Assembly: GCA_012727965.1 (NCBI GenBank)
Contig: JAAYFZ010000251.1
Coordinates: forward strand, 1-11,381
Reading direction: 5' to 3'
Length of the DNA: 11,381 nt
Origin: Clostridiaceae bacterium
Lineage (GTDB): Bacteria; Bacillota; Clostridia; Saccharofermentanales; UBA5734
The notes below the pieces were generated by a model that saw only the letters and a list, made by a program, of their open reading frames with translations, was not told the DNA's origin and made no database searches. Position numbers and translations under genes: made by a program. Of the stretch, positions 1 to 6,493 are shown piece by piece (position 1 is the first letter of the stretch; each line of letters starts with the position of its first letter).

Positions 1-1
1 A

Positions 2-388
2 CCCTTCGCTCCAGGCGCCAATCCAATGCATGGTCGCGACAGCAGCGGCGTCCTGGCAAGCTTGAATTCAGTTGCCAAGCTATCCTATAACAGCTGTCGC
101 GATGGTATATCCTGTACGATGACCGTTACACCTTACACTCTCGGAACGGAAGCAAGCCAGCAGTCATCTGTGCTGCAGTCTATTCTCGACGGGTATTTCA
201 AACAGGGGGGGCATCATCTGAATGTTAATGTGCTCAGTCGCGAACTGTTGATTGAAGCGATGGAACAGCCGGAAAAATATCCTGATCTCACAATCAGGGT
301 CTCAGGCTATGCGGTTCATTTCAACAGACTGACACGAAAACAGCAAATGGAGGTAATCAGCAGAACATGCCATACAAAAATAAGCTGA
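2..388 (+). CDS. pflB: Formate C-acetyltransferase (pyruvate formate-lyase), C-terminal fragment
   Basis: Pyruvate formate-lyase converts pyruvate and CoA to acetyl-CoA and formate in the cytoplasm, using a glycyl radical. The frame is open from base 2, so the gene begins outside the window and only about 128 C-terminal residues are visible. The fragment starts in the conserved PFL stretch PFAPGANPMHGRD. It ends with the glycyl-radical loop RVSGYAV, with the radical glycine codon at 305-307, followed by HFNRLTRKQQMEVISRT, which is the typical PFL C-terminus. The residue after ISRT is Cys where many PFLs have Phe. The pflA activase follows 27 bases downstream, the usual pflBA pair. The family call is near certain; the N-terminal active-site Cys-Cys lies outside the window. 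Confidence 0.96.
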   Translation, partial: PFAPGANPMHGRDSSGVLASLNSVAKLSYNSCRDGISCTMTVTPYTLGTEASQQSSVLQSILDGYFKQGGHHLNVNVLSRELLIEAMEQPEKYPDLTIRVSGYAVHFNRLTRKQQMEVISRTCHTKIS

Positions 389-415
389 ATACCAAAGGCT
401 GAACCCAAACAAAAA

Positions 416-510
416 ATGAGCGGCCTCATAACTGTCCGGAAGGCGCTCATCTCGGGAGACTGCACTCTATTGAGAGTCTCAGTACTTGTGATGGACCTGG
501 ACTTAGACAA
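416..510 (+). other. pflA: Probable true 5' end of pflA, interrupted by a frame change
   Basis: ATG 416 opens a frame reading MSGLITVRKALIS, which then leaves the PflA sequence and stops at TGA 512-514. The PflA N-terminal motif GRLHSIES...DGPG appears at 454-507 in the other frame. Joining the two needs a -1 shift, equivalent to one base lost somewhere around 440-457, for example in the GGGAGA stretch at 454-459. The joined protein would be about 266 aa, somewhat longer than the 246 aa of E. coli PflA. No slippery heptamer of the kind used for programmed -1 frameshifting is visible, so a mutation or sequencing error is more likely than recoding. Confidence 0.7.
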
Positions 511-1218
511 GTGATATTCCTTCAAGGCTGTCCGCTGCGCTGTAGCTTCTGCCATAATCCGGATAGCTGGAGTACTACTGCCGGTCAACTCTGCACTGCA
601 GAGAGCGTACTCGAGAAAATAAGCCGCTTCAGCGCTTATTCCTCATCGAACGGCGGTGTCACGATCTCCGGCGGTGAACCTCTCTTTCAGCCTTGCTTCT
701 TGCTTGAACTTCTCTTCGGTTTGAAATTGCGCGGAATCAATACTGCAATTGATACCTCGGGCTGGCCACATCAGCTGGAAAATGACTGTTTGCTCACAGC
801 GATCCTGGCACAAACAGATCTGCTGCTGCTAGATATCAAGTCACCTGATTCAGCTGAGTATAAATTACTGACAGGCACAGAGTCTACAGGCAGAGATCAC
901 GTCATTTATTCAGCAATAATTTGCCAGACATCAACATGGCTGCGCCACGTAGTTCTTCCAGGCCTGAACACCAGTTCAGAGGCTATCAGTAAACTTGCTA
1001 ACTGGATTTATGAGCAGCATAAGCTAGGTCTTAAAATGGAAAAAGTAAGTCTTCTTCCCTATCACAGACTAGGGCTTCATAAGTACGAAGAACTCGGACT
1101 CAAATACAGTCTCCGCGACATGCCGGCAATGTCTGATAACGAGATGGATCAGTACAAACAAAAACTAAATCGTACTCTTGCATCAATAATGCCTGACATA
1201 CCACTTGCAATTGAGTGA
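511..1218 (+). CDS. pflA: Pyruvate formate-lyase activating enzyme (radical SAM), 5' end out of frame
   Basis: PflA uses S-adenosylmethionine and a [4Fe-4S] cluster to place the glycyl radical on PFL. The frame has the cluster motif CPLRCSFCHNPDSW (CX3CX2C) at its very start, then SGGEPLFQP (the GGE SAM-binding motif), LLLDIKSPD, a histidine-containing RHVVLPGLN and LLPYHRLGLHKY, all typical of PFL activases. The first standard start codon in frame is GTG at 511, giving 235 aa, with no Shine-Dalgarno sequence before it. That start would remove the N-terminal strand of the barrel. The missing part is present upstream in the same frame (454-510 reads GRLHSIESLSTCDGPGLR), but no ATG, GTG or TTG precedes it there. 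The natural start is probably ATG 416, one frame away. Either this copy carries a one-base deletion, or the sequence has an error. The gene follows pflB and ends at a strong terminator. Confidence 0.88.
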   Translation: MIFLQGCPLRCSFCHNPDSWSTTAGQLCTAESVLEKISRFSAYSSSNGGVTISGGEPLFQPCFLLELLFGLKLRGINTAIDTSGWPHQLENDCLLTAILAQTDLLLLDIKSPDSAEYKLLTGTESTGRDHVIYSAIICQTSTWLRHVVLPGLNTSSEAISKLANWIYEQHKLGLKMEKVSLLPYHRLGLHKYEELGLKYSLRDMPAMSDNEMDQYKQKLNRTLASIMPDIPLAIE

Positions 1219-1254
1219 AATAAATCTGACAAGACTAATAAGCTTCGTGTAGCT

Positions 1255-1301
1255 AAAAAATACCGCCTTGCCTCTTATTAAGAAGCAAAGCGGTGATTTT
1301 T
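1255..1301. terminator. Bidirectional intrinsic terminator between pflA and the ABC importer operon
   Basis: A long hairpin spans 1262-1294. Its outer arm ACCGC pairs with GCGGT, then TTGC with GCAA and TCTT with AAGA, separated by two single-base C/A mismatches, with a 3-nt loop. On the + strand it is followed by a T run (1297-1301). On the - strand it is followed by the complement of the A run 1255-1260. It can therefore stop transcription arriving from pflA and from the convergent importer operon. Confidence 0.85.
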
Positions 1302-1307
1302 GTCTGC

Positions 1308-1332
1308 CGGATCAAATGGGCAGTATGATCCG
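1308..1332. repeat. Inverted repeat just downstream of the permease gene
   Basis: CGGATCA at 1308-1314 is matched by TGATCCG at 1326-1332 around an 11-nt loop, 20 bases past the permease stop codon on the - strand. No T run follows on either strand, so it is not a terminator by itself. It may protect the 3' end of the importer mRNA or be incidental. Confidence 0.45.
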
Positions 1333-1351
1333 ACCGGTAAAAAGATATCTA

Positions 1352-2515
1352 TTAGTCGTTTGATTCCTTCGTTAGTACGTCGAAAGCAACAGCAGCTAGC
1401 AGGACGAAGCCCTTGATAGCCTGCTGCCAGTCAATACCGATACCCATAATGGACATACCATTATTGATAACACCCATAACGAGAGCACCAATGATAGCAC
1501 CCATTACTGTACCAACACCGCCTGATGCTGAAGCACCACCGATAAAACAAGCAGCAATAGCATCAAGCTCGAAGCCAGTACCGGCTTTTGGTGTTGCGGC
1601 ATTAAGTCTAGCTGAGAAGACAATACCAGCTATGGCGGCCATAAGCCCCATATTTGTATAGACAGCAAACATCATACGATTTGTATTGATACCTGACAGT
1701 CTGGCAGCTTTCTCATTACCACCCATCGCGTAAACACGACGGCCAACTACCGTTTTTGAAGCAACAAAATTATAAATTACAAATAGCATGCCAATCAGAA
1801 GCAGTACAACAGGAACACCTTTGTACTTAGCCAGTGAATAACCTATGAAGCCAACAACTAGAGCGAGTACAACGATCTTGAGTAAATCCCAGATTAGTTT
1901 CGGGGGTTCCAGATCATATTTTTTCTGTTGAACTCTCTTCTGAAATACGCGGAAGACAGCAATTAAGATCAAAACTATAGTGGCAGCGATTGCCGTTCCA
2001 TTAAGCCCTTCGATTTTCAAAAAATCTCCAACAAAACCGTTTGAGATGTTCTCATAGAGCTTAGGATAAGGCGTAAGTGTTCGACCACCGAGTATAACCA
2101 TGGTAAGCCCGCGGAAGATAAGCATACCGGCAAGCGTAACGATAAATGGCGGTATATGCATATAAGCGATGAACACACCATGGAAAGCGCCGATCACCAT
2201 ACCAAGTACCAGCAAAATCAAAATTGCGGGCACGGTACTGACATTTTTAGTTACCGTAAGATAACCGCCGATCGCACCGATGATCGCTACGATTGAACCT
2301 ACCGAAAGGTCAACATAGCCTGATATGATTACGAAAACCATACCCATAGCCAGTATTAGAACATACGAGTTCTGCAGGATCAGATTGTTGACATTCTGTG
2401 GCTGCAGCAATACACCGTTTGTTCTGATCTGGAAAAATATAATAATGATAAATAGCGCGACATACATCGCATTTTGTTTCAGGTTCTGTTTTACAAACCT
2501 ACGAATCTGATCCAT
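1352..2515 (-). CDS. mmsB: Monosaccharide ABC transporter permease (MmsB/XylH-like)
   Basis: Integral membrane subunit of a sugar importer of the CUT2 group. It has 387 aa, the usual length for the MmsB/GguB/XylH branch and longer than RbsC-type permeases. The sequence alternates hydrophobic helices with the family motifs GYVDLSVGS (about residues 66-74) and GGNEKAARLSGIN, the cytoplasmic loop that contacts the ATPase. A charged cytoplasmic stretch (QKRVQQKKYDLEPPK) lies mid-protein between helices. The start codon overlaps the stop of the upstream ATPase gene (TAATG), with GGGAGG about 8 bases before it inside the ATPase gene, so translation is probably coupled. It is the last gene of the operon. 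One permease gene implies a homodimeric channel. The exact sugar cannot be read from the sequence; xylose, arabinose, glucose or galactose are all plausible. Confidence 0.93.
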   Translation of the reverse strand: MDQIRRFVKQNLKQNAMYVALFIIIIFFQIRTNGVLLQPQNVNNLILQNSYVLILAMGMVFVIISGYVDLSVGSIVAIIGAIGGYLTVTKNVSTVPAILILLVLGMVIGAFHGVFIAYMHIPPFIVTLAGMLIFRGLTMVILGGRTLTPYPKLYENISNGFVGDFLKIEGLNGTAIAATIVLILIAVFRVFQKRVQQKKYDLEPPKLIWDLLKIVVLALVVGFIGYSLAKYKGVPVVLLLIGMLFVIYNFVASKTVVGRRVYAMGGNEKAARLSGINTNRMMFAVYTNMGLMAAIAGIVFSARLNAATPKAGTGFELDAIAACFIGGASASGGVGTVMGAIIGALVMGVINNGMSIMGIGIDWQQAIKGFVLLAAVAFDVLTKESND

Positions 2516-4053
2516 TAATTATCCCTCCCACGACTACTCAGAATCATTTTCATGATAGTTTCCTGCGAAGCTTCAGCTTGCTTCAATTCTCCACAGATGG
2601 CACCCTCGTCCATTACATATATGCGATCGCACATACCTAGTATCTCAGGCATTTCAGAAGAAATGAATATAACGCCTTTGCCAGCAGCTGCCAACTCATT
2701 GATAATACCATAAATCTCATATTTAGCACCGACATCGATACCGCGTGTAGGTTCATCAAGAATCAGGATATCCGGTTGAGCGAAGATCCACTTACTGAGA
2801 ACTACCTTCTGCTGATTACCGCCGCTGAGATTAATGGCTTTTTGGAAAATGCTAGGTGTCTTAATGGCAAATTTATTGCGGAAGTCATTTGCCGCCTGTG
2901 ATTCTTTGTAGTCGTCAATAATACCGTTTTTCGATATCTTACCCAGATTAGCCAACGTAACGTTGAAGCGAATATCCTTGATAAGAACAAGTCCATATGC
3001 CTTACGATCTTCAGACAGATAAGCTATCCCGTTATTGATCGCCTTGCTTACAGAGCTCGTATCGATTTGTTTACCATCTTTGATTACTGTTCCTGTAATA
3101 CGTTTTCCGTAGCTCTTACCAAAAACTCCCATGGCCAGCTCTGTACGACCTGCGCCCATCAAACCGGCTATACCGACGATTTCGCCTTTTCGCACATTGA
3201 TGTTAACACTTTTGCTGATCATGCGTTCTTCGTTAAGCGGGTGATAGGCATTCCAATCTTTGACCTCGAAGATAACTTCACCAATATCTGGTGTTCTTTC
3301 CGGATAACGGTGAGTCATATCACGACCGACCATACCCTTGATGATGCGATCCTCATTGATTTCATCGATACCGACCTTCAGAGTTTCGATGGTTTTGCCA
3401 TCTCGTATGATCGTGATGCTATTAGCGACACGAACGACCTCATTCAGTTTATGTGAGATCAGAATCGATGTTATCCCCTGCTTCTTGAGTCCAAGCAGCA
3501 GATCAAGCAGATTCTGACTGTCATTCTCGTTCAAGGCAGCTGTCGGTTCGTCAAGAATCAGTAATTTAACATTCTTAGATAAGGCTTTGGCAATTTCAAC
3601 TAGCTGCTGTTTACCCACACCAATATCTTTTACCAGTGTATTGGGATTTTCTGTTAGTCCGACCTTCTTAAGAAGCTCTGATGTTTTCTGTATAGTTGTG
3701 TGCCAGTTAATGACACCATTTTTTGCTGTTTCATTGCCCAGGAAAATGTTTTCAGCAATCGACAAATATGGAACAAGCGCAAGTTCCTGATGGATGATAA
3801 CTATGCCCTTACCTTCACTATGTTTGATATCTTTGAAGTTGCAGGTTTCACCTTCAAATAGGATATCGCCTTCATAGGTTCCATACGGATAAACACCGCT
3901 GAGTACATTCATCAGGGTCGACTTGCCGGCACCATTTTCACCGACGAGTGCGTGGATCTCCTGAGGAATAACTTGCAGCGATACCTGATCGAGTGCTTTC
4001 ACGCCTGGAAAAGTTTTTGTAATACTGCGCATTTCCAGCAATACGTTTGACAT
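2515..4053 (-). CDS. mmsA: Monosaccharide ABC transporter, double-domain ATPase (MmsA/XylG-like)
   Basis: Cytoplasmic ATP-hydrolysing subunit that drives sugar import, 512 aa with two fused nucleotide-binding domains as in RbsA, XylG and MglA. Domain 1 has Walker A GENGAGKST (38-46), Q-loop Gln89, a signature-like IGVGKQQ (144-150), Walker B LLILDEP (164-170) and H-loop His201. Domain 2 has the degenerate Walker A GLMGAGRT (297-304), where Arg replaces Lys. It also has the canonical signature LSGGNQQ (409-415), Walker B ILILDEP (429-435), and Ser in place of the H-loop His (FISSE, 463-467). This asymmetry is normal in the family. AAGGAG lies 9 bases before ATG 4053. It is separated from the binding-protein gene by 83 bases containing a strong hairpin, and it overlaps the permease gene by one base. 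Confidence 0.95.
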   Translation of the reverse strand: MSNVLLEMRSITKTFPGVKALDQVSLQVIPQEIHALVGENGAGKSTLMNVLSGVYPYGTYEGDILFEGETCNFKDIKHSEGKGIVIIHQELALVPYLSIAENIFLGNETAKNGVINWHTTIQKTSELLKKVGLTENPNTLVKDIGVGKQQLVEIAKALSKNVKLLILDEPTAALNENDSQNLLDLLLGLKKQGITSILISHKLNEVVRVANSITIIRDGKTIETLKVGIDEINEDRIIKGMVGRDMTHRYPERTPDIGEVIFEVKDWNAYHPLNEERMISKSVNINVRKGEIVGIAGLMGAGRTELAMGVFGKSYGKRITGTVIKDGKQIDTSSVSKAINNGIAYLSEDRKAYGLVLIKDIRFNVTLANLGKISKNGIIDDYKESQAANDFRNKFAIKTPSIFQKAINLSGGNQQKVVLSKWIFAQPDILILDEPTRGIDVGAKYEIYGIINELAAAGKGVIFISSEMPEILGMCDRIYVMDEGAICGELKQAEASQETIMKMILSSRGRDN

Positions 4054-4078
4054 GGGTCACTCTCCTTTTTATTCGAAT

Positions 4079-4106
4079 GGCGGCGGCGAAACGAATCGCC
4101 GCCGCC
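4079..4106. repeat. GC-rich intercistronic hairpin between binding protein and ATPase genes
   Basis: An 11-bp perfect stem (GGCGGCGGCGA at 4079-4089 with its exact complement at 4096-4106) encloses a 6-nt loop. Outside a small internal loop, short ATTCG/CGAAT arms extend it. In the - strand mRNA no U run follows, so it is unlikely to be a full terminator. Hairpins in this position of sugar ABC operons often protect the 3' end of the binding-protein message, so that the binding protein is made in excess over the membrane parts. That role is inferred here. Confidence 0.8.
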
Positions 4107-4136
4107 TGCGAATTTTAGGTTAATTGGAAATCTGCT

Positions 4137-5300
4137 TTACTGCAGGTCTGCTTCTGTGTAGTAGCCTGTGTCAATAACAGCTGCTACATAGTTATCGATT
4201 GTAACAGGAACTGGTTCGAGCAGGTATGAAGGAACAACCTTGACACCATTGTCATATGTCTCTGTATCATTGATCTCAGGCTCTGATCCCTTAAGAACTG
4301 CGTCAACCATAGTTGCTGCTTTCTTAGCAAGTTCACGAGTATCCTTGAAGATCGTTGAATACTGATCGCCAGCGATGATAGACTTCATGGAACCAACTTC
4401 AGCGTCCTGACCTGATACGATCGGTCTCTCGCCGTCACCGAAGTAACCAGCGCCCTTAAGAGCTGAGATGATACCGATTGAGATTCCGTCATATGGTGAG
4501 AGAACTGCGTCAACCTGAACGTCGCCGCTGTAATGAGCTGTCAGGATGTTATCCATACGAGCCTGAGCTGTTGCGCCGTCCCAACGGAGTGTAGCGACCT
4601 GCTCAAAATCGGTCTGAGCACTCTGGACTACCAGAACGCCGTCATCGATATAAGGCTGGAGCACTGACATAGCGCCGTCGAAGAAGAAGTATGCATTGTT
4701 ATCGTCAGGTGAACCTGCGAACAATTCAATATTGAAAGGACCCTTTTCGCCTGCGTCAAGCTTGAGAGCTTCAATAATAGTAGTTGCCTGCTGTACGCCA
4801 ACTTTGAAGTTGTCGAATGTAGCATAGTAGTCAACAAACTCGCTGCCGCGGATTAGACGGTCATAAGCGATAACGGGGATACCTTCTTCACCAGCTTTGT
4901 TAAGAACCTGGCCAAGAGCTTCGCCGTCGATAGATGCGATAACCAGACAGTCAACGCCAGTTGTGATCATGTTCTCAATCTGAGAAACCTGATTCTCGAT
5001 AACGTCTTCTGCATACTGCAGATCGGTTTCATAACCGAGGTCCTGAAGAACCTTGACCATGTTGTTACCGTCATCGATCCAACGCTCTGACGATTTGGTA
5101 GGCATAGCGATACCAACTTTGAATGTTTCACCGTCTGGAGCGGCTGTTGTTTCACCGTCCGGAGCAGCTGTTGTGGTCTCAGCGGGAGCTGCTGTTGTGG
5201 TAGTCGAAGCTGGCTCATCTGAACCGCCGCAGGCACCGAGTACCATTGCGACAACCAGTACCATTGCCATCATCACAGACAGAATACTTTTACGTTTCAT
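4137..5300 (-). CDS. chvE: Sugar-binding lipoprotein of the ABC importer (ChvE/XylF-like)
   Basis: Extracytoplasmic receptor that captures the sugar and delivers it to the permease. The 387-aa product starts with a lipoprotein signal: MKRKS, a hydrophobic stretch, then lipobox LGAC with the lipidated Cys24, as expected for a Gram-positive importer. A low-complexity linker (about 29-58) follows, made of TTTAAPDGE-like repeats. The type I periplasmic-binding fold then begins at KVGIAMPTKSSERW. Further motifs are QIENMITTGVDCLVIAS, IPVIAYDRLI, SGQDAEVGSMKSIIAG and QYSTIFKDTRELA, all typical of the ChvE/multiple-monosaccharide branch. AAGGAGG precedes the ATG by 8 bases. It is the first gene of the operon and lies downstream of a putative operator and promoter. 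Sugar specificity is not readable; assignment to the ChvE branch rather than XylF is probable, not certain. Confidence 0.93.
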   Translation of the reverse strand: MKRKSILSVMMAMVLVVAMVLGACGGSDEPASTTTTAAPAETTTAAPDGETTAAPDGETFKVGIAMPTKSSERWIDDGNNMVKVLQDLGYETDLQYAEDVIENQVSQIENMITTGVDCLVIASIDGEALGQVLNKAGEEGIPVIAYDRLIRGSEFVDYYATFDNFKVGVQQATTIIEALKLDAGEKGPFNIELFAGSPDDNNAYFFFDGAMSVLQPYIDDGVLVVQSAQTDFEQVATLRWDGATAQARMDNILTAHYSGDVQVDAVLSPYDGISIGIISALKGAGYFGDGERPIVSGQDAEVGSMKSIIAGDQYSTIFKDTRELAKKAATMVDAVLKGSEPEINDTETYDNGVKVVPSYLLEPVPVTIDNYVAAVIDTGYYTEADLQ

Positions 5301-5353
5301 GTTCTTTCCTCCTTGGTATATAACTAACTGTTCTTGTCAAAACGATCGCACTG

Positions 5354-5384
5354 TTTCGTTTTTGTCTTTCGTTTGCTTTCGTTT
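5354..5384. promoter_or_regulatory. Putative DeoR-family operator: three TTTCGTTT repeats
   Basis: The octamer TTTCGTTT occurs exactly three times, at 5354-5361, 5367-5374 and 5377-5384 (start-to-start spacing 13 and 10 bases), with a partial fourth copy reaching 5387. Operators of DeoR-family repressors such as E. coli AgaR are built from similar direct TTTCRTTT-like repeats. The array lies between the predicted importer promoter and the binding-protein ATG, at about +4 to +34, where a bound repressor would block transcription. The divergent DeoR-type gene at 5611 is the obvious candidate ligand. Confidence 0.6.
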
Positions 5385-5394
5385 CGCTGGTTTG

Positions 5395-5423
5395 AGTTTA
5401 CACTCTATTCACAGTTTTGGCAA
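5395..5423 (-). promoter_or_regulatory. Candidate sigma-A promoter of the importer operon
   Basis: Read on the - strand, a -35 TTGCCA (5418-5423) and a -10 TAAACT (5395-5400) are separated by 17 bases. Transcription would start near 5388, giving a leader of about 90 bases that contains the TTTCGTTT array and the strong AAGGAGG site. Assigned by eye only. Confidence 0.5.
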
Positions 5424-5455
5424 TACACGCATTTATCACAACTTTACGTTATATG

Positions 5456-5476
5456 ATTTGTGCTATTAGCACAAAT
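5456..5476. promoter_or_regulatory. Perfect 21-bp palindrome in the divergent control region
   Basis: The left arm ATTTGTGCTA (5456-5465) is mirrored exactly by its reverse complement (5467-5476) around a single central T. A perfect 10-1-10 symmetry is a strong candidate dimeric operator. The core TTGTG-N7-CACAA resembles Rex and CRP/FNR-type sites but does not have their spacing, so no regulator is assigned. It lies about 33 bases upstream of the predicted importer -35 box, a position suited to an activator, and about 60 bases upstream of the predicted deoR-type promoter. Confidence 0.65.
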
Positions 5477-5488
5477 GAAAGCTTTCAT
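5475..5488. promoter_or_regulatory. 14-bp palindrome next to the 21-bp one
   Basis: ATGAAAGCTTTCAT is a perfect palindrome sharing two bases with the 21-bp palindrome. It resembles a catabolite-response element but lacks the central CG and is two bases short of the usual TGAAAGCGCTTTCA form, so a CcpA role is only a possibility. The half-site recurs loosely as ATTTTCAT near 5496-5503. Confidence 0.4.
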
Positions 5489-5536
5489 ATTTGATATTTT
5501 CATGATTAGTTTGATTTTTTTCTGTTTACCCGTCTT

Positions 5537-5565
5537 TTGCCGGTATATTCTGATAGAATTATGCT
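5537..5565 (+). promoter_or_regulatory. Candidate promoter of the DeoR-type regulator
   Basis: TTGCCG (5537-5542) and TATGCT (5560-5565) are 17 bases apart and would start transcription about 40 bases before ATG 5611. The match to consensus is moderate (four of six in each box). The ribosome binding site before the ATG is weak (GGGGT at 5600-5604), which fits low-level regulator synthesis. Confidence 0.35.
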
Positions 5566-5610
5566 CAGACAGCCTGTATTTCAAAAGAATTTCATAAACG
5601 GGGTAGTATA

Positions 5611-6396
5611 ATGTTTGCTGCTGAGAGATTGCGGATCATAAAAACTTATATGCTGGACAAGAAAAAAGCTACAGTATCTGAAATTAGCAGGATGCTGAGC
5701 GTTTCCGAGGTCACGATAAGACGCGATCTTGAGGCGCTGGACGAAGAGGGTTTTCTGACCAGGACGCATGGCGGCGCCATCATCAACGGCGAAGAGAATC
5801 TCGACGCACTCAATAATTATGTAGACACTGATCCGGAACGGCAGATCCGCGAGGAAATAAGCGAGGTTGCCATCTATCTGATAAACGATGGTGATACTCT
5901 TCTGCTCAGCCCCGGTCTTACTAATCTGGCTATAGCGCGCAAGCTTAATCGCAAGAAGGATCTGGTAGTACTTACTACTGATATCAGGATAGCTGAAGAA
6001 CTCACGACCCACCCATCGGCAAGGATTATTCTGCCGGGCGGCGACCTCGACCCGCTTACACATTCTTTGATCGGTCCGCCGGCACTTGCAGGGCTCGAAC
6101 AATATTATGTTTCCAAGGCTTTTATAGAGGTTGACGGCATTCACCTTAAACGGGGATTTTCGATTAAACACCCCAGTCAACTTGATGTACTTAAGCGTAT
6201 GATGGATATAGCAACTCAGAAGTACTTCGTAGTAGCGCCATCGGCATTTAATCAAATATCTTTTTCCAATCTTGGCAGTCTCGAGAAGGCCAGTGCGCTC
6301 ATTACCCATCCAACAATACCTGGTGAATATAAGAAGTCACTATTTGAGAAGAACATAACACTGTATGCTTCTTTCACCGCGTATAGACAAGCTTAG
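5611..6396 (+). CDS. DeoR-family transcriptional regulator
   Basis: DNA-binding sugar-metabolism regulator, 261 aa, a typical length. The N-terminus is the family helix-turn-helix: ERLRIIKTYMLDKKKATVSEISRMLSVS is followed by the recognition segment SEVTIRRDLEALDEEGFLTRTHGGA (32-56). The C-terminal DeoR sensor domain contains DGDTLLLSPGLTN (93-105), ILPGGDL, KAFIEVDGI and LKRMMDIATQKYFVVAP. Two positions that normally bind a phosphorylated effector differ. The usual DSGTT reads SPGLT, and the usual ADSSKF reads APSAF, losing the Asp and the Lys. The effector may therefore not be an ordinary sugar phosphate, or the protein may be ligand-independent. It is divergent from the importer operon and 97 bases upstream of an orphan ABC ATPase. 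It probably controls the importer through the TTTCGTTT array. Confidence 0.9.
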   Translation: MFAAERLRIIKTYMLDKKKATVSEISRMLSVSEVTIRRDLEALDEEGFLTRTHGGAIINGEENLDALNNYVDTDPERQIREEISEVAIYLINDGDTLLLSPGLTNLAIARKLNRKKDLVVLTTDIRIAEELTTHPSARIILPGGDLDPLTHSLIGPPALAGLEQYYVSKAFIEVDGIHLKRGFSIKHPSQLDVLKRMMDIATQKYFVVAPSAFNQISFSNLGSLEKASALITHPTIPGEYKKSLFEKNITLYASFTAYRQA

Positions 6397-6493
6397 AATA
6401 TTACTGACAGGAAGCTAAGCAGGGCAGTGCAAGTCTCCTGATCTTGAACGAAATGTGGCAAAGAACATTATTGACCGGTAAAAGGATTGAACG

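Noticed and set aside
5314..5340. A TTGACA hexamer on the - strand close to the binding-protein gene as its promoter
   Set aside because: Although a perfect -35 box, the nearest -10-like TATACC is only 14 bases away and runs into the Shine-Dalgarno region, leaving almost no leader.
5475..5488. CcpA catabolite-response element
   Set aside because: The palindrome ATGAAAGCTTTCAT lacks the central CG and is two bases shorter than the consensus; kept only as an unassigned palindrome.
5581..6309. A 242-codon open frame on the - strand opposite the DeoR-type gene
   Set aside because: It lies entirely antisense to a gene with clear DeoR motifs, shows no recognisable domain, and would run through the regulator's promoter side; it is a shadow frame.
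6397..6493. A hidden gene or terminator between the DeoR-type gene and the orphan ATPase
   Set aside because: Only a weak GCTTAG/CTAAGC inverted repeat with a long loop is seen, without a T run, and no open frame with a ribosome binding site; read-through from the regulator gene is likely.
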